From NCBI GenBank assembly GCA_963082875.1, contig OY720101.1:14097671-14161670 (forward strand): 64,000 nt of DNA, read 5' to 3'. The position numbers and the translations under genes are program-made. The notes under the pieces are model-generated. The model did no database searches and was not told where the DNA came from. It saw only the letters and a list, made by a program, of their open reading frames with translations. Position 1 is the stretch's first letter; each line of letters opens with the position of its first letter. Source of the DNA: Corella eumyota. Lineage: Eukaryota > Chordata > Ascidiacea > Phlebobranchia > Corellidae. Positions 37,040 to 49,454 of the stretch are shown here, piece after piece.

Positions 37040-38092
37040 ATGGCTTTGCCCATGGCAGGTTCAGCAAAAGCTTTGGCAAAAGAACTTAAAAACTTACAAG
37101 AAGAACCTGTTGAGGGATTTAAGATAACACTAGTCGATGAGAATAATTTATACGACTGGCAAGTAGCTATTTTTGGGCCGCCAGGTACTTTATATCAAGG
37201 AGGTTACTTCAAAGCGCATATCCGATTTCCGGGCGACTACCCTTACTCACCGCCTTCCTTTCGATTTTTATCGCATATTTGGCACCCTAATGTGTATGAA
37301 AATGGAGAGGTAAGCTCACGGCATCGATATTTAAATCAACTTTAACAACTTTTATTAAAATACCGTAAATTAGCAGCATTAATATTAAAATACATTTACA
37401 AATTTTGATAAAAAAAAAGTTTTAATTTTGTAAAAATGCAGTATTTCAAATACAGAGACAATAAATAATATTTTTAAGGCAAAAAAACAATGTTTTTTAA
37501 TCCAGGTTTGCATATCTATCCTTCACTCCCCTATCGACGACCCCCAGGGCGGGGAATTACCCCAAGAAAGATGGAACCCCACTCAAAACGTCAGAACAAT
37601 TTTAATGAGTGTAATATCATTGTTGAACGAACCAAATACTTATTCTCCAGCTAATGTCGATGCTTCGGTCATGTTTAGAGATTGGCGGGATAAAAAGAAC
37701 AACAAATATGAAGAGTATGTGAAACAACAGGTAGTTGTAACTAATACTTTGTATCTCAGGTTCGATTCTTACTGCTTTTATGCGGTAGAGCACTTAAATA
37801 AGGCGCTGAAAAAAAGAAAAATTTCTAAGGAAGAAAAAAACTACAAGACAAGCTAATTATGGGTACGAATTGACCGTCCTATAAATTATAATTACAGGTA
37901 CGAAACAGCCAACGCGAGGCACAGAGAGATGGCGTTGTCGTACCCACTACAGTCGAAGACTATTGCGTTAAAACCAGGCATACAGATGGTGACCTTGAGA
38001 GCGCCCTTGACATTGAAGAATTTTATGATGACGAAATGGAATGTAATGAAGATGATGACGAAGCAAATACCATGGATACAGACACCGAATGA
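37040..38092 (+). CDS. UBE2R: Ubiquitin-conjugating enzyme E2 R (CDC34 type), 3 exons
   Basis: E2 enzyme that accepts ubiquitin on a cysteine thioester and passes it to SCF-type ligase substrates, acting in nucleus and cytosol. Exons 37040-37309, 37506-37730, 37898-38092 give 229 residues, close to the usual 236-238. UBC fold with FGPPGTLYQGGYFKAHI and FPGDYPYSPPSFRFL; HPN motif (IWHPNVYENGE) followed by the active-site Cys92 in EVCISILHSP. The CDC34-specific acidic insertion near the active site is present (DDPQGGELPQERWNP). The C-terminus is acidic (EEFYDDEMECNEDDDEAN), as in CDC34, where it docks the cullin. The start ATG at 37040 is first in frame. UBE2R1 and UBE2R2 are vertebrate duplicates, so this is their single counterpart. 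Confidence 0.96.
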
Positions 38093-38146
38093 TTTTGCAA
38101 TGTCATTTTTTTTCTTACAAATTGTAATTTTTTTGGAGATGAAATG

Positions 38147-38152
38147 AATAAA
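38147..38152 (+). terminator. Poly(A) signal of UBE2R
   Basis: AATAAA 54 bases after the stop codon. Confidence 0.6.
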
Positions 38153-38384
38153 ATTTTGTTGGCAAAGTGTTAAATTAAAACCTTCATGTTCTTGATATCT
38201 AAGTAAGCTGGATGTACTAAACAGGCGTTGCATAAAATTATAAAATATATTTAAAAATTTACAAAAATAAACGCAAAAAAACATTGTTTAAAATAAATTC
38301 TGCTAGTAATTAATATGCTGCAACTAGTGTCTGGGTTTTGGTAATAAAGTCACTCCAATATTACATTTTTTACATAGCCAAGCA

Positions 38385-38390
38385 TTTATT
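38385..38390 (-). terminator. Poly(A) signal of the CCP/EGF/HYR gene
   Basis: AATAAA on the minus strand, about 70 bases past the stop codon at 38458. Confidence 0.6.
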
Positions 38391-38457
38391 GCAAGGCGAG
38401 CCATTTAAAAGATATAAAAGTAAAAATATAAGCACCTTGAACTGCATAGACGATATT

Positions 38458-41400
38458 TTACATTTCTTGACTCTGTGGTATAGACGATATAGCCTTACAG
38501 TCAGAACGATGCTTGCTACCCGCTTTTCGGGTAGTTGTTCCAGTTGGACAAGATAAACAGATAAATTGACCGCCTAAAGGTTGATAAAACCCAACTCCAC
38601 AAATATTACAGTCGTTATTATTATTTACAAAGTGCCCTGGGGCGCAGTCTAGCGGTTGTAAAATATCGTCCGATAAATCGCGTTTTGTATTATGCCGTAA
38701 ATGATGTCGCCGCTGAGGGCGCTGTGAGCTGCGTGAAATAAAAGTACGACCTCTACCACGATGTGGCGCTGTCGCGTTATGGCTTCGTGAGTGGTAGTCT
38801 CCTAAAAAACAATACGTTTATATATATTTAGGGTATGAAAGCTAGGCAAAAGATAATTAACTAAACTTACTAACGCAGTTTGGAATATCACTATTAGGCG
38901 TCCATTTTTTATCAGTGCAAACATAAGCATGGGCTGGCTGGGATTCGAACTTGTAACCTCTGTTACAAGATGCTTCACAAAACATTCCTTTTAACCATGT
39001 TTTGCACTGAACTCGGCCGTTTTGGGGGCCCTCAGGTTTTATACAACTTAAAGTAGCTTAAAAATAAAATATTGATTAATTATTTTTTATACATTGCCAG
39101 ACCATTAAACTAATATATAGGTATTAGGTTTTTCAAAATGGTATTTTTAGAAACCAAATAAAAAAAAATTCAACATCGCAGCAGTGGGAATCGAACCCAT
39201 GGCCTTAAGTTTAGTAAATTAAATTTTTTTTACTTACATCTAACAGTAACAGTAAAAGAGCAATCAACTTTATTATTAGCAGCATCACTTGCTGTATAAG
39301 TTAATCTGTAAGTTCCCCATGTCATTCTACCAGATGGAACTCTTACTAACTCTACATTCACTACTTGGACATTGTCACTAAAAAATCAATAAAGTTAAAA
39401 TATAAAAATACAATATTTTTAAACAGAAGGTTAATATAATTTTAAAATATCCAAACTGGCATGGTCAACTTAAGACTGAGTTAAGGTAACTGATGTTACT
39501 TTATGTTTAGGTTGTGAAGTCGACCTTTCCACATCAAGAATAAATAAAAACAAATCAAAAAACTTAGATTTTTGAATTAAGACACTAACCTAAACCTTGG
39601 TTCTTCCCAACTAATATCAGCATATTTCTTTGAGGTTGGAACTGTAATAGAAGGAGGGCAAACTTCTATAACTGGACGTGTGGTATCTATATAACATTCA
39701 AAATAAGTAAAATGTGAAAGGCTGTAAAAATACTGGCAACATGGTTTGGTGGTCAGAACACTTGACTTTACTACATGAGGTCCTGGGTTCGATCCCCACT
39801 GCCTTTGTGATGTAGCACCCTTGAGTAAGACACTACAAACAGTATAAACTTTTGCTGAGCCAGCACTTAATCAGCAGCATAATTATCGGGCAATTATAAT
39901 CTATAATATTCCAAACTGCTAAAGTCAACTTGTGACTGGTTGGAGTAACTGATGTTACTCTATGTTTAGGTCGTGAAGTCGACCTTTCTACATCGAGAAT
40001 AAAAAAATATATATTTATTGTATTTGTGGATTTAAATTACCTTGGACATTAACTGTTACTTCACATGAAGCTTGTTGTAATCTGTTATCAGTGAAAGCTG
40101 TAAACTGAATAACCGTGCTACCAGCAGGAAATATGTTCCGTAATTTTCTTCCATCACTTCGTTGTTCAATAATGTTCATATTAGAGATAGGATCTGGAAT
40201 CTGATTAAATAAATTTAATAATTTATCTAAGCTATAATAATAGCAAGGTGAAATGTTTAAAAAAATTTGGCCTCACTACATGAGGTCCCAGGTTTGATTC
40301 CCAACAAAAACCTTTTTATAATTAAATATGGTAAATATATATAAAATTGGGTAATCTTGGTTAAGATTGGTGCAATAAAATGCTTTAGTTATATTTATTA
40401 CAATTACAAAGAATATTTACCGTGACTTTTGCAACAGATTCCCCTTCATTTAAATTAACTTCTATATCTGGTGGACACTGAATTTTCGGAGTAATAAAAC
40501 CTAAAAAATATTAAGTTTAGTTTAATATATTGTTAAACATATTATAGCAATATTACTCAACAAGTTTTAAATAATTTTAAGCTCTGTTAAGGGTACAAAA
40601 ACAGATTACATGGTAAAAAATAAAATAAGACCCGAAAAATAAAAGCCCCTTACCTTGTAACTTGGGTACACATTTTGGGGGCTCACTATCCCATCTTTGG
40701 TTGGGACCACATCTCGTGATTGAGTTCCCCACCATCTGAAACCCACTACGGCAGTGAAACATGCACAACTTCCACCTTAGACTTTTCTCTTGTGCACAAC
40801 TAGGGGGGAAAACTTCGGTGTTGTTGGGTTGGATTATTATTGGGCATAACTCAGTGGCTGATAATGGGTAAAAAATGGGTTAGAATTTGATTTTACCCCT
40901 AAATTTTCACCCATACTATTTTTAACCTACCCTCCTTTAAAAGGGTTAAAATCTGTTTTCACCCCAAAATTTTACCCATAATATTTTAACCAACCCATAC
41001 AAGAAAAGGTTAAAATCTGTTTTTACCCCTAAAAATTTTACCAAGCAAAATTTTTACTTACCCTCACAAACTGGGGCTTCCCCTGACCAGGCCCCATTAC
41101 TGCAGACCCTTCGATTTTCTCCGTTAATCTCGTAACCCCGATTACAAGTGTACAAGCACACCCGACCTTCAGTTAAAGGTCGACCACCCAAACATAAGCT
41201 TTTAGGGAGCACGACTCCGTTGTTAGGGTTACTAAGTGGGGCACATTCATTATTGACCCGGAGAATTTCTAAAAACATTTCAATTTAAAACTTTTTTGAA
41301 ATTTTAAAGTTAAAAAATATTTAAATTTTACCTTCACAAGTTGTTCCATCTTGAGCAAGGTTAAAACCTTCCTGACACGAACAATTAAAATTTCCGACTA

Positions 41401-44400
41401 GGTTTAAACATAATTGAGAACAACCGCCATTGTTGAGCATACATTCATTTAAATCTAAATTCAATATTTGATAATTATTTTTTTATCCTTGATGTAGAAA
41501 TGTCAACTTCATGACCTAAACATAGAGTAACATCAGTTACCTCCAGGTCTCGAATTGTATTTGGCAGTTTACGATTTTATAGATTATAATTACCTGCTAA
41601 TTATGCTGCTGATTAAGTATTGGCTCAAAAGGAGTTTACTGTTTATAGTGCCTTACTCAAGGGCGCTACAGCATTAAAGCAGTGGGTATCGAAGCAAGAA
41701 CCTCATGTAGTAAAACCAAGTGTTCTAACCACCACACAATGCCGCCCTTGGATAGGGGATACTATCTTATATAATAAACTATAGCTTATATATCAGTAAA
41801 TTTTTAACTAAATCACATACCAATACATCTATGTTTATTGCTATGATCAGGCTGAAATCCGAATTCACAAATACATCTATAACCTCCTACTGTGTTATTA
41901 CAAGTTGATCGTTCACATGGAGCTTCTAGTGTCTTACATTCGTTTATATCTGAAAAAACATGGATTTAGTATTTAAATAAGCATTATGTTATATTTAAAG
42001 ATTAAAAATAATTTCCTACCGTTACACATTCTCGTTTCTTCATCAAGAGCATACCCTAGTGGACAAGTACAAACTAAGCTGTCATAAATGTCAATACAGT
42101 TCGCTGAGCATCGTCGTTTGGTTCCGTCACATTCTATTCTAGCTGTAAATAAGATAAAAAATTAACAAACTCATAAAAAAAGATAATTTACTTTAAAATT
42201 TTGTGCAGTAAAAATTAAACAAAAAAATCAATTTACAACATTAAAAATATAAAAACTTACTTGGAGGGGGTATTGTTGTAGAGCTAGTTGTAATTGTTGT
42301 TGTAACTGGTCTAATTTTCTCCATACATGAAAATCCATCACTTAAAAGCACACGGTGGCCAAAACATCCACAAGAATAACTACCAAGTGAGTTGATGCAA
42401 AGATCTTGGCAGGAATTTAACTTTACACATTCGTTAATATCTAAAAAAAATAATGATTATTACTGGTTGATAGAGCAGCCTATGGTTGCAGCTTTCAACT
42501 AATATTTGCCCGTGATAAAATACCCATGCACCACAAATGGCAGTTTTATTTATTTTGTAGGCCTATAAATTGGACACACATATAATGTCCACTAAGATTC
42601 ATTATTTATATATTAATTTTTAAGCAACAAACTAAAAAATCAATCCAATTTAACCAAGTGTTTTTAACCTTAGTAAGGCTTTTAAATGTTAAATTATGTT
42701 GAAATATGAGTGTGTGTGATAATAGTTTAATTGTGTGTTACCTTGACACATTCTTCCTTCAGAGTCAAAAGTGTACCCAGAAGGACACACGCATGATCTG
42801 TGATCAAGCGGAACCAAACAAGTCGGCGAACATCTTGCCATTCCAGGTTTACAAGCAAGAGCTTCAGCTAAAAAAAATAAATTTAAAAGAAAAAAAGAGA
42901 AAAAATAAACAAAACTTGCACTAATTAAGTAGTTTACATAAAAACTTCACACTAAAACAGTTAAAATATAGCAGTTTTTAATTAGTTTATAATTTGTTTT
43001 ACGTACCTTTTTGTGTTTGTGTAACTGCCGGAGCAGAGGTAGTAACTGATGCAACTCGGTCAATGCATGAGTAGCCGTTGTTTAACAGAACCCGGTTACC
43101 GTAGCATCGACAATGATAATTTCCAAACGAATTCACGCAAATTTCTTGGCATCGATTTGGCATGAGACATTCGTTAATATCTGAAAGAGTATAAAATAAA
43201 TATTTTACTAAATACTTAAACAAATTAATAAAAAGACAACGTATCAAACTGACTAAAAAACTTAAAATTAGGCCTAAGCAAAATAAGACACTTTAAAATT
43301 AGCATGTAAAGTCAGATTTTTTTTAATGGAAATAAAAAAAAAAGAAATAAAAGACAACAATTTTGTCACCTTTACACAATCCAACTGTAGTATCGAGAAG
43401 ATATCCAAGTGGGCAGTTACACATTGGTAACCCATTTATTTCATGGCAGTTTGGTGAACAAACTTCAGTACTTGTTGAACATTCAATCCTCTCTGTAAAC
43501 AAATAAGAAATTAAATAAAAACTTGTATAATTAAAATAGTAATATTTTTATTGGTATGGATTAGTGCTTTAAGTTGCTTGATATTGTGTTTTTTAACACA
43601 TAAGGTTCTGTGTTAAATTCCCACTAACACCATGTCTTCGAATTTTTAATTTTTTTCAGGATTTTTTTACATTTACAAAACTTTACAAAAGTCAATTTTT
43701 ATTTATTAAAAACAATCAAAAATTTAACCAAACTATTTAGTTTACCTCTTTGTCTTTGTTGGTCTTCGGTTGTTTCTGTTGTCACTTTTTTTTCCTTACA
43801 AGAAAACCCATCACTCAACAACAATCTATTTCCATTACAACTGCAGTGATAACTTCCATATGTGTTTACACATATTTCTTCACAGAAGTGATTGTTTGAT
43901 ACACTACATTCATCAATGTCTAAAAAAATAAAAAATATCAAATAATAAAATAAAAGTTATAGCTTTAGATTTCATTTTAAAAAGTGAAGCTTACTGTTAA
44001 CTGCTAATAAAGGACAGCAGTGGGAATTAAACCCATGACCTCATATATTTAAAAAGGCACATACAATATTAAACAAACTAGTCTTACCAACACAATTACT
44101 TTGTTGGGTTAATGCATTTACTTCCATTTTGAATCCAGCATTACAAATCCTTCCACTACATGTAAGTTGATCAGAATTAAGTTGGGAACCTCGTGGACAA
44201 GCACATTTAAAACTTCCATAGGTGTTCATACAAAAATGTTCGCAAGGGCCTCTACCATCCGGTAAGCATTCATTTATATCTGAAATTTAAAAATATAGAA
44301 GTTTAATGATAAGCTATGTTGACAACCCTTACAAGCATAGTAGTAAGGAATAGATTACTTAACTTCACTACATAAGGTCCTAAGTTTGATCCCCACTTCT

Positions 44401-47252
44401 TTAATGTTATAGCGCTCTTGACTTATGCACTATAAATAATACAAAATCCTGCCAAGTCAAAAACCTATTGGCGGAATACCAAATTTTTCCGCGTTTATAA
44501 ACTTTAGGTTAATAAATTTTTATAGTTAAATTAATTATTAAAAAAATTACTGGTCAAATAAACATTATATATCTTACCCATACACGTTCTGTTATCGAAT
44601 TCGAATAAAAAGAATCCTTCGGAACAAGAGCATTGATATGAGCCGGGTAAATTTGTGCAAATTTGGTTGCAAATATGAACTGAAATTGCACATTCATCTA
44701 CATCTACAAAACAAAGTATTGTAAAAATAAATATTATAAAATAAAAAAATATCAGTTAAAATGAAAAAACTAAATCTTTTTTACGACAATAACTATATTA
44801 CCAACGCAAGTTTTCTGATTGACTGATAGCTGATATCCTAATGAACAAGTACAAGCAAAACTTCCAAGTAAATTAACACATTTATTTGAACAACCACCAT
44901 TGTCTAACATACATTCATTTATATCTGGAAAAAAAATTGGTCAAGTTATATAAAAAAATTATATTTTAAACCTTTAAAAAATTAATTTTTTAACCCTTAC
45001 CTTCACATACCCCTAATAAAGTTCGTTTAAATCCAGTCATGCAGCCTGATATATCTAAAATATAAGAACAAAAAAAAAAATAAAAAATACATAGAGCATT
45101 TAAGAGTTTTTTCTAGACTTCTAGAGTTTTTTCTAGATAAGTTTGTGGCCCCCCTCTTTTATTTGGGTTAGTATATATCTTTATCCTCAATGTGGGAAGG
45201 TCGAATGCGCGATCTAAACATAGAGTAATATCAGTTACTCCGACCCAGTCTCGAGTTGCCTGTGGCAGTTTGGGATATTATAGATTATAATTGCCCGGTA
45301 ATTAAGCTGTTGATAAAGTATTGGCTTAGCAGGAGTTGATACAGTTAAAGCGTCTTACTTAAGGGCGCTACAGCATGAAAGCAGTGGGGTTGAACCCACG
45401 ACCTTATGTGTGGTGCAGCAAATGTTCTTACCACCACACTGCTTGCTTTTTTATGTAAGTGTTTTAAAAAAATTGGTAGTACTTGTTAAGCGATTGGAAA
45501 CTTAAAACATTTTTTTTAAAATAGCTTTAAATAAAATTGTCTGGAGTCAAATACAGATAGTTTACTTTTAGTTTGTAGGGTAGCGCAATATCTTCAAATT
45601 TATTTAACTTACCCTCGCACTCAGGGACAGTCCCACTCCAAACTCCATTCTTTAAACAATAACTCGTGTTATCCCCACTCACCCTTACAAACCCCGGCAA
45701 GCAGTGATACTCGATGTAGTAAACATAATTGTCATCAGCAAATTCCGGGGGCAAAGGTCGAGTTCTATAAAAACAATAATTTTTGTATTTTAATTTATCC
45801 TCGATATGAGAAAATTAATTTTTAATTCTAATTTTACATATTATAAACTGTAATATAACTTACATGTGATATCCTCGTTTAGGTCTTTGAGGTGATGGGC
45901 ATCTTAATCTTTTCTCTGGTAAAGTTGATGCTGTTGTCTAAAAAAAATATATATATACAAAATATTCTAATGCAACAGTAAAAAAAATGCTTTGCAAATT
46001 TTGTATTTTTTAAATAACCAAGTTTTAAGACAATAAAATTAACATTGTAGCTCCTAAAAAAGTACTGTCTAATAAATAAAAAAAAAATAAAAAAAAACTT
46101 TGTTAAAATATTTAGCATATTAATATTACACTATTTTAATAACAAGTAACATACCAAAACTGATGGTGAAGTTAAACCAGGAAAACGATCAAGAATGCTG
46201 ATATGACTTTTTATTTCTAAATAATAATGATTATTTTGTTAACATAATCTGGCAATAAACAACCAGAAAGTTTACAAAACGACAAAGTATACATATATAT
46301 ATACTACAAAAATTAAATTTTTATTGCCAAATAATTACGCCAGTTAAAAAAAAGAATACTTTACTTCAAATTTAGCATTTATTAAAAGTCATAACTTTCC
46401 AATTTTAGTAAAATTGCAACAATTTTTAAACAGTTTATGCCAAATATATCCGGCAAAACCCAGACAGCCAGAGTACTCTGGTTGTCAAATGATTCAAAAA
46501 ATAAACAACTTACTCATGCAGTTTGGTTGTTTGTGATTCCACCTTCTATCCCTACAAGAAATTAACCTTTTACCTTTAATCTCAAAATTCGCTTTACATG
46601 TAAACTCAACAAGCGTTCCATTTCGATTTACCTCAACGTGGGCGTTTTTCTCATATCTTAGTTCGGGACAAGTTGAAACTATAAACAAATATTAATATTG
46701 TATATTAAACAAATCACTAGTTTAAAGGAATTGTAATATCTTTCTTTATTTTTCTACAGAAAAAAAGTTAATTGTCTTGCTTTCACGTGTTTTAAAAAGC
46801 GCGCAAAAGTGGGGAACTACCGTAAAAGTAGAGTTGCCAAATTTAATCAAACAAATATTAATATTAAAGTTAAAAATATCAAATAACATAACAATAAAAG
46901 TGTTCTTACCAACACAAATAGGTTTCTCCCCTTTCCAAACCCCTCTCACACATGACATTAAGCTTTTTCCAATCACTTGAAAACCAGGATCACATATAAA
47001 TTGAACAAGTCGGTTTTGTCTTTGAAATAATTTTCTTCCATTAAAAATAACGCCAGGATCACCGCAAGGATAGCCTAATATATAAATATAGGTAAAAAAT
47101 TGCGTTTTTATTTTATTGAATTGCAATAATATTCACTAAAATTTCACAAAACAGGCTTATAAACTTTCACCCAAAATGCATAAATACATACCGTATGTTT
47201 TTTGAATAAATACTATTTCGAAAATAACTAATAATCCAAATATAAACTTCAT
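38458..47252 (-). CDS. Secreted multidomain CCP/EGF/HYR matrix-type protein, 26 exons
   Basis: Probable extracellular matrix or adhesion protein. Exons 47252-47192, 47074-46910, 46678-46514, 46216-46155, 45937-45864, 45764-45613, 45054-45001, 44924-44802, 44703-44578, 44279-44088, 43919-43746, 43492-43370, 43180-43007, 42867-42742, 42440-42261, 42142-42020, 41949-41821, 41454-41332, 41268-41062, 40857-40654, 40500-40421, 40200-40041, 39686-39590, 39377-39238, 39056-38871, 38801-38458 give 1247 residues. Signal peptide 1-20; CCP (sushi) 1-3 (about 21-226); eleven EGF-like modules (245-775), many opening D-I-N-E-C (calcium binding); CCP4-5 (776-912); two HYR domains (913-1071); CCP6; then an Arg-rich linker and a Cys module ([29 protein letters not shown]) like the ephrin-receptor/GCC2-GCC3 type. 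Most exons are symmetric phase 1-1. No TM. The mix resembles SVEP1-like proteins, but there is no VWA or pentraxin, so I assign no ortholog. Confidence 0.9.
39448..39547 (+). mobile_element. SINE 3' fragment
   Basis: CAACTTAAGACTGAGTTAAG, GTAACTGATGTTACTTTATG, AAGTCGACCTTTCCACATCA, then AATAAATAAA. Only the tail third of the element is present. Confidence 0.7.
39732..40002 (+). mobile_element. tRNA-derived SINE, full length
   Basis: ACTGGCAACATGGTTTGGTG head (A-box degraded), GGGTTCGATCCCCACTGCC B-box, CAGCACTTAATCAGCAGCAT, tail TCGACCTTTCTACATCGAGA. Intronic in the CCP/EGF/HYR gene, opposite to it. Confidence 0.9.
40858..41061. repeat. Intron filled by about three copies of a ~65-bp repeat
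   Basis: The unit runs GGGTTAAAATCTGTTTT, ACCCCTAAAATTTTACCCAT, ATATTTTAACCAACCC, with about three diverged copies. The array occupies the whole intron between exons 41062-41268 and 40654-40857, starting next to the donor of the upstream exon. Confidence 0.65.
41482..41744 (-). mobile_element. tRNA-derived SINE, full length
   Basis: Plus strand TTTATCCTTGATGTAGAAAT to TCTAACCACCACACAATGCC, with GTATTGGCTCAAAAGGAGTT and AAGGGCGCTACAGCATTAAA. Intronic in the CCP/EGF/HYR gene. Confidence 0.85.
42465..42615 (-). repeat. Dispersed ~150-bp MITE-like repeat, copy 2
   Basis: Reverse orientation relative to copy 1: GCAGCTTTCAACTAATATTT, ATGCACCACAAATGGCAGTT, GTAGGCCTATAAATTGGACA, then CCACTAAGATTCATTATTTA. 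Intronic. Confidence 0.65.
44331..44460 (+). mobile_element. SINE 5' fragment, degenerate
   Basis: Keeps CTTCACTACATAAGGTCCTA, a B-box relic (TTTGATCCCCAC) and GTTATAGCGCTCTTGACTTA; the body and tail are gone. Intronic in the CCP/EGF/HYR gene. Confidence 0.6.
45179..45443 (-). mobile_element. tRNA-derived SINE, full length
   Basis: Plus strand TTTATCCTCAATGTGGGAAG to TTCTTACCACCACACTGC, with GACCCAGTCTCGAGTTGCCT and AAGGGCGCTACAGCATGAAA. Intronic. Confidence 0.9.
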
Positions 47253-48313
47253 ATTTTTTAATATTAAAAATTCTATTTATTTAACCAATACAACTAATTG
47301 TTTTACAGGCTATATCTTGGTTTCAAATAACGCTATCAAACCATCAATTAACTGTTTTTATTTAGTCCAGCATAAAATTGCTCACTGAGCAATCTCTAAA
47401 TTCTAAACAAATGCAGAAAAAACATTTTAATTTATGACGTTATCGATCGCTTTTCATCATTACGCATTAACGTATTTGCATGAATACATAAAACATATTT
47501 ATTCGTTTTTGGTAACTAACAAAAAATCTCTCTAAAAGCAAAAATATGTATCCATATGTTGGCAATATTATAGCTTACCGGTTAGAAAGGTATTTTAATT
47601 TATATCGGAAAATAAGTATGTTTGTTATTAAATCCATTTTTTGCGTAGATATGATTCTAAAACTACAAATAAATTCTGCATTTTGAATAATTTAAAGCTG
47701 TACATTTACGAGCAAAAAATTGTCAACCTGTCAATTTTCAACGTAAAAATAAATTCCCTAGATAAATCGCTTTAAAATAAATTCTAAAACTTTAAATTTG
47801 CGACTAAAAACTTAGCATTATAAATGATTTAAAACATATACATTTACAAATAAAATTCTGCCTATCCTAAATTTAAAGGTAAGACTACTTATTTACGTTT
47901 GTTTAACATCAAAACAATGGTATAGTTACATTTTAAACGGTTACTGCATGGTTAACGGACCGATTCGTTAGATATTTTAAGCTGAAACTGGAAACCAAAA
48001 AATTACGATTTTTTTTGCAAAACGAAAAAAAACGCGAATTGCAAAACCTGTAAAAAAAATTTCTAAACGACCAAATTTTTACCACAAAAATGAAACCTAA
48101 TTTCAAGGGGCCATAAAACAATTCAAATTTTTTTTGGTTAAGTTTTTACATTACCTGTAAAATTTTGTAATATACATTATTATATTATTCACTAACTTAG
48201 AAAATTGATATATTTTTAAAATTATATAACAGCAAAATTGTAAATAAATTCTATAGTTATCAAAGTTTGTTTTTAATTTTGCAAGGCCTTACAATTTTTT
48301 CCTTAGATTGCAA

Positions 48314-48490
48314 TTTTGGGTTTAGTGACCATGCCATAACATACTTAAAATCTTTGTATAAACAATAATACTTTTGGCATGTTTTAAATCATTAAATTGA
48401 TTTTGTCATTTTTCCCGTCGCATTGTTGTAATATTAACTGTATATCGTATTTACTATTTACTTTTATCAATGCGCGAAAAACCAAAATAA
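48314..48490. repeat. 175-bp repeat, copy B (partner of 31118-31295)
   Basis: Same orientation and order as copy A: TTTTGGGTTTAGTGACCATG, ATAATACTTTTGGCATG, GTCGCATTGTTGTAATATTA. It lies about 1.1 kb upstream of the CCP/EGF/HYR start codon; copy A lies about 1.6 kb upstream of the NCAM-like start codon. Confidence 0.85.
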
Positions 48491-49151
48491 AAAAATTTGT
48501 GACAAAAAAAATTAATTTCGCCTATTCATCAGACAATATTACTAGTTCAAAAAAATACCAATTAACAAAAATCAAGAAAGGGTAACAAAATGTAATATAT
48601 GGTTGGTTATCGGTCTAACATCAAGGATAAATAAGTTTATCTAGAAATTATTATTTTCGATAATATTTTATTTTTAGCCTCTACAAATGTCAAAATCTTA
48701 CAGTCCAGTGATACAAGCACAAGTTGTTCGCACATAGAAGTTCACACAAATACTAGAAGGTCAAGATAATGTTACAAATCATCTTTAAAATTATAATAAA
48801 AAAAATCTGATATCAAAAAAGTTACATTAAAATACAACTTTAAAAGTTGTATTATTTTATATCATGTAATTTAAATTTACCGGCATATTATTTGTAAAAT
48901 TACTATTTTTTGAATAGTAGGTTAGCAAAATTGTATACTATTTTCTTTAAAATTAACTGGTTGTCAAAAAACGATGAAATATGGCAACAAAAATAGTTTT
49001 AAATAAAAAAGGGATTATTTAAAGCTTGTATGTTTTAAAAAAATACATTATTAAAATTATGATTATTTATTTGTAGGCAAAATTATACAGATTTATTTTT
49101 TAAACCTATTTGCGACTATTTCATGAAGTATTGAATTAAAATAAAATAGAC

Positions 49152-49157
49152 TTTATT
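49152..49157 (-). terminator. Candidate poly(A) signal of the KDEL receptor
   Basis: AATAAA on the minus strand, about 300 bases past the stop codon; nearer AATAAA-like sequences around 49600 belong to the intron, so this is the first clear one in the 3' UTR. Confidence 0.4.
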
Positions 49158-49454
49158 TTCACATAGGTTGAGAATACATAAAATAGGAGTTAAGTAGTGT
49201 AAGGGACCCAATCGATGTGAACATACAATATATAATATATTTACACTTAATAACTAGATGAGAAAAAAAAATACTTTGCAAAAACCAATGTCCCCTAAAT
49301 GCTTAAAATGCACATGCACTTTATGATAATCTACATTTAACACCGTATCAAGTAATTTGGAGAAACAGACAGGCTAAAAAAAGTCTTTTTTGGATGTGTT
49401 TTATATTCTTATATAACCCCCCTTTAAGCCAGTAGTTAATATTGAGTAAAGTGT

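Larger units (their letters stand above)
38093..38457. other. Convergent spacer between UBE2R and the CCP/EGF/HYR gene
   Basis: Holds the facing 3' ends: AATAAA at 38147-38152 on plus and at 38385-38390 on minus. No other feature is seen. Confidence 0.6.
47253..49454. other. Spacer between the CCP/EGF/HYR gene start and the KDEL receptor 3' end
   Basis: No supported gene. Contains copy B of the 175-bp repeat (48314-48490), a trace of SINE tail near 48610-48635 (CATCAAGGATAAATAA) and the KDEL receptor poly(A) signal at 49152-49157. The rest is AT-rich; the promoter of the minus-strand gene starting at 47252 should lie at its left end. Confidence 0.5.

Noticed and set aside
34916-38092. Possible operon of the unrecognised gene and UBE2R
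   Set aside because: The genes are on the same strand, but the 388-bp gap and a good poly(A) signal after the first gene do not support shared transcription; it cannot be settled from sequence alone.
37892-38284. Minus-strand frame of 130 codons
   Set aside because: It is the complement of the UBE2R last exon and its 3' UTR.
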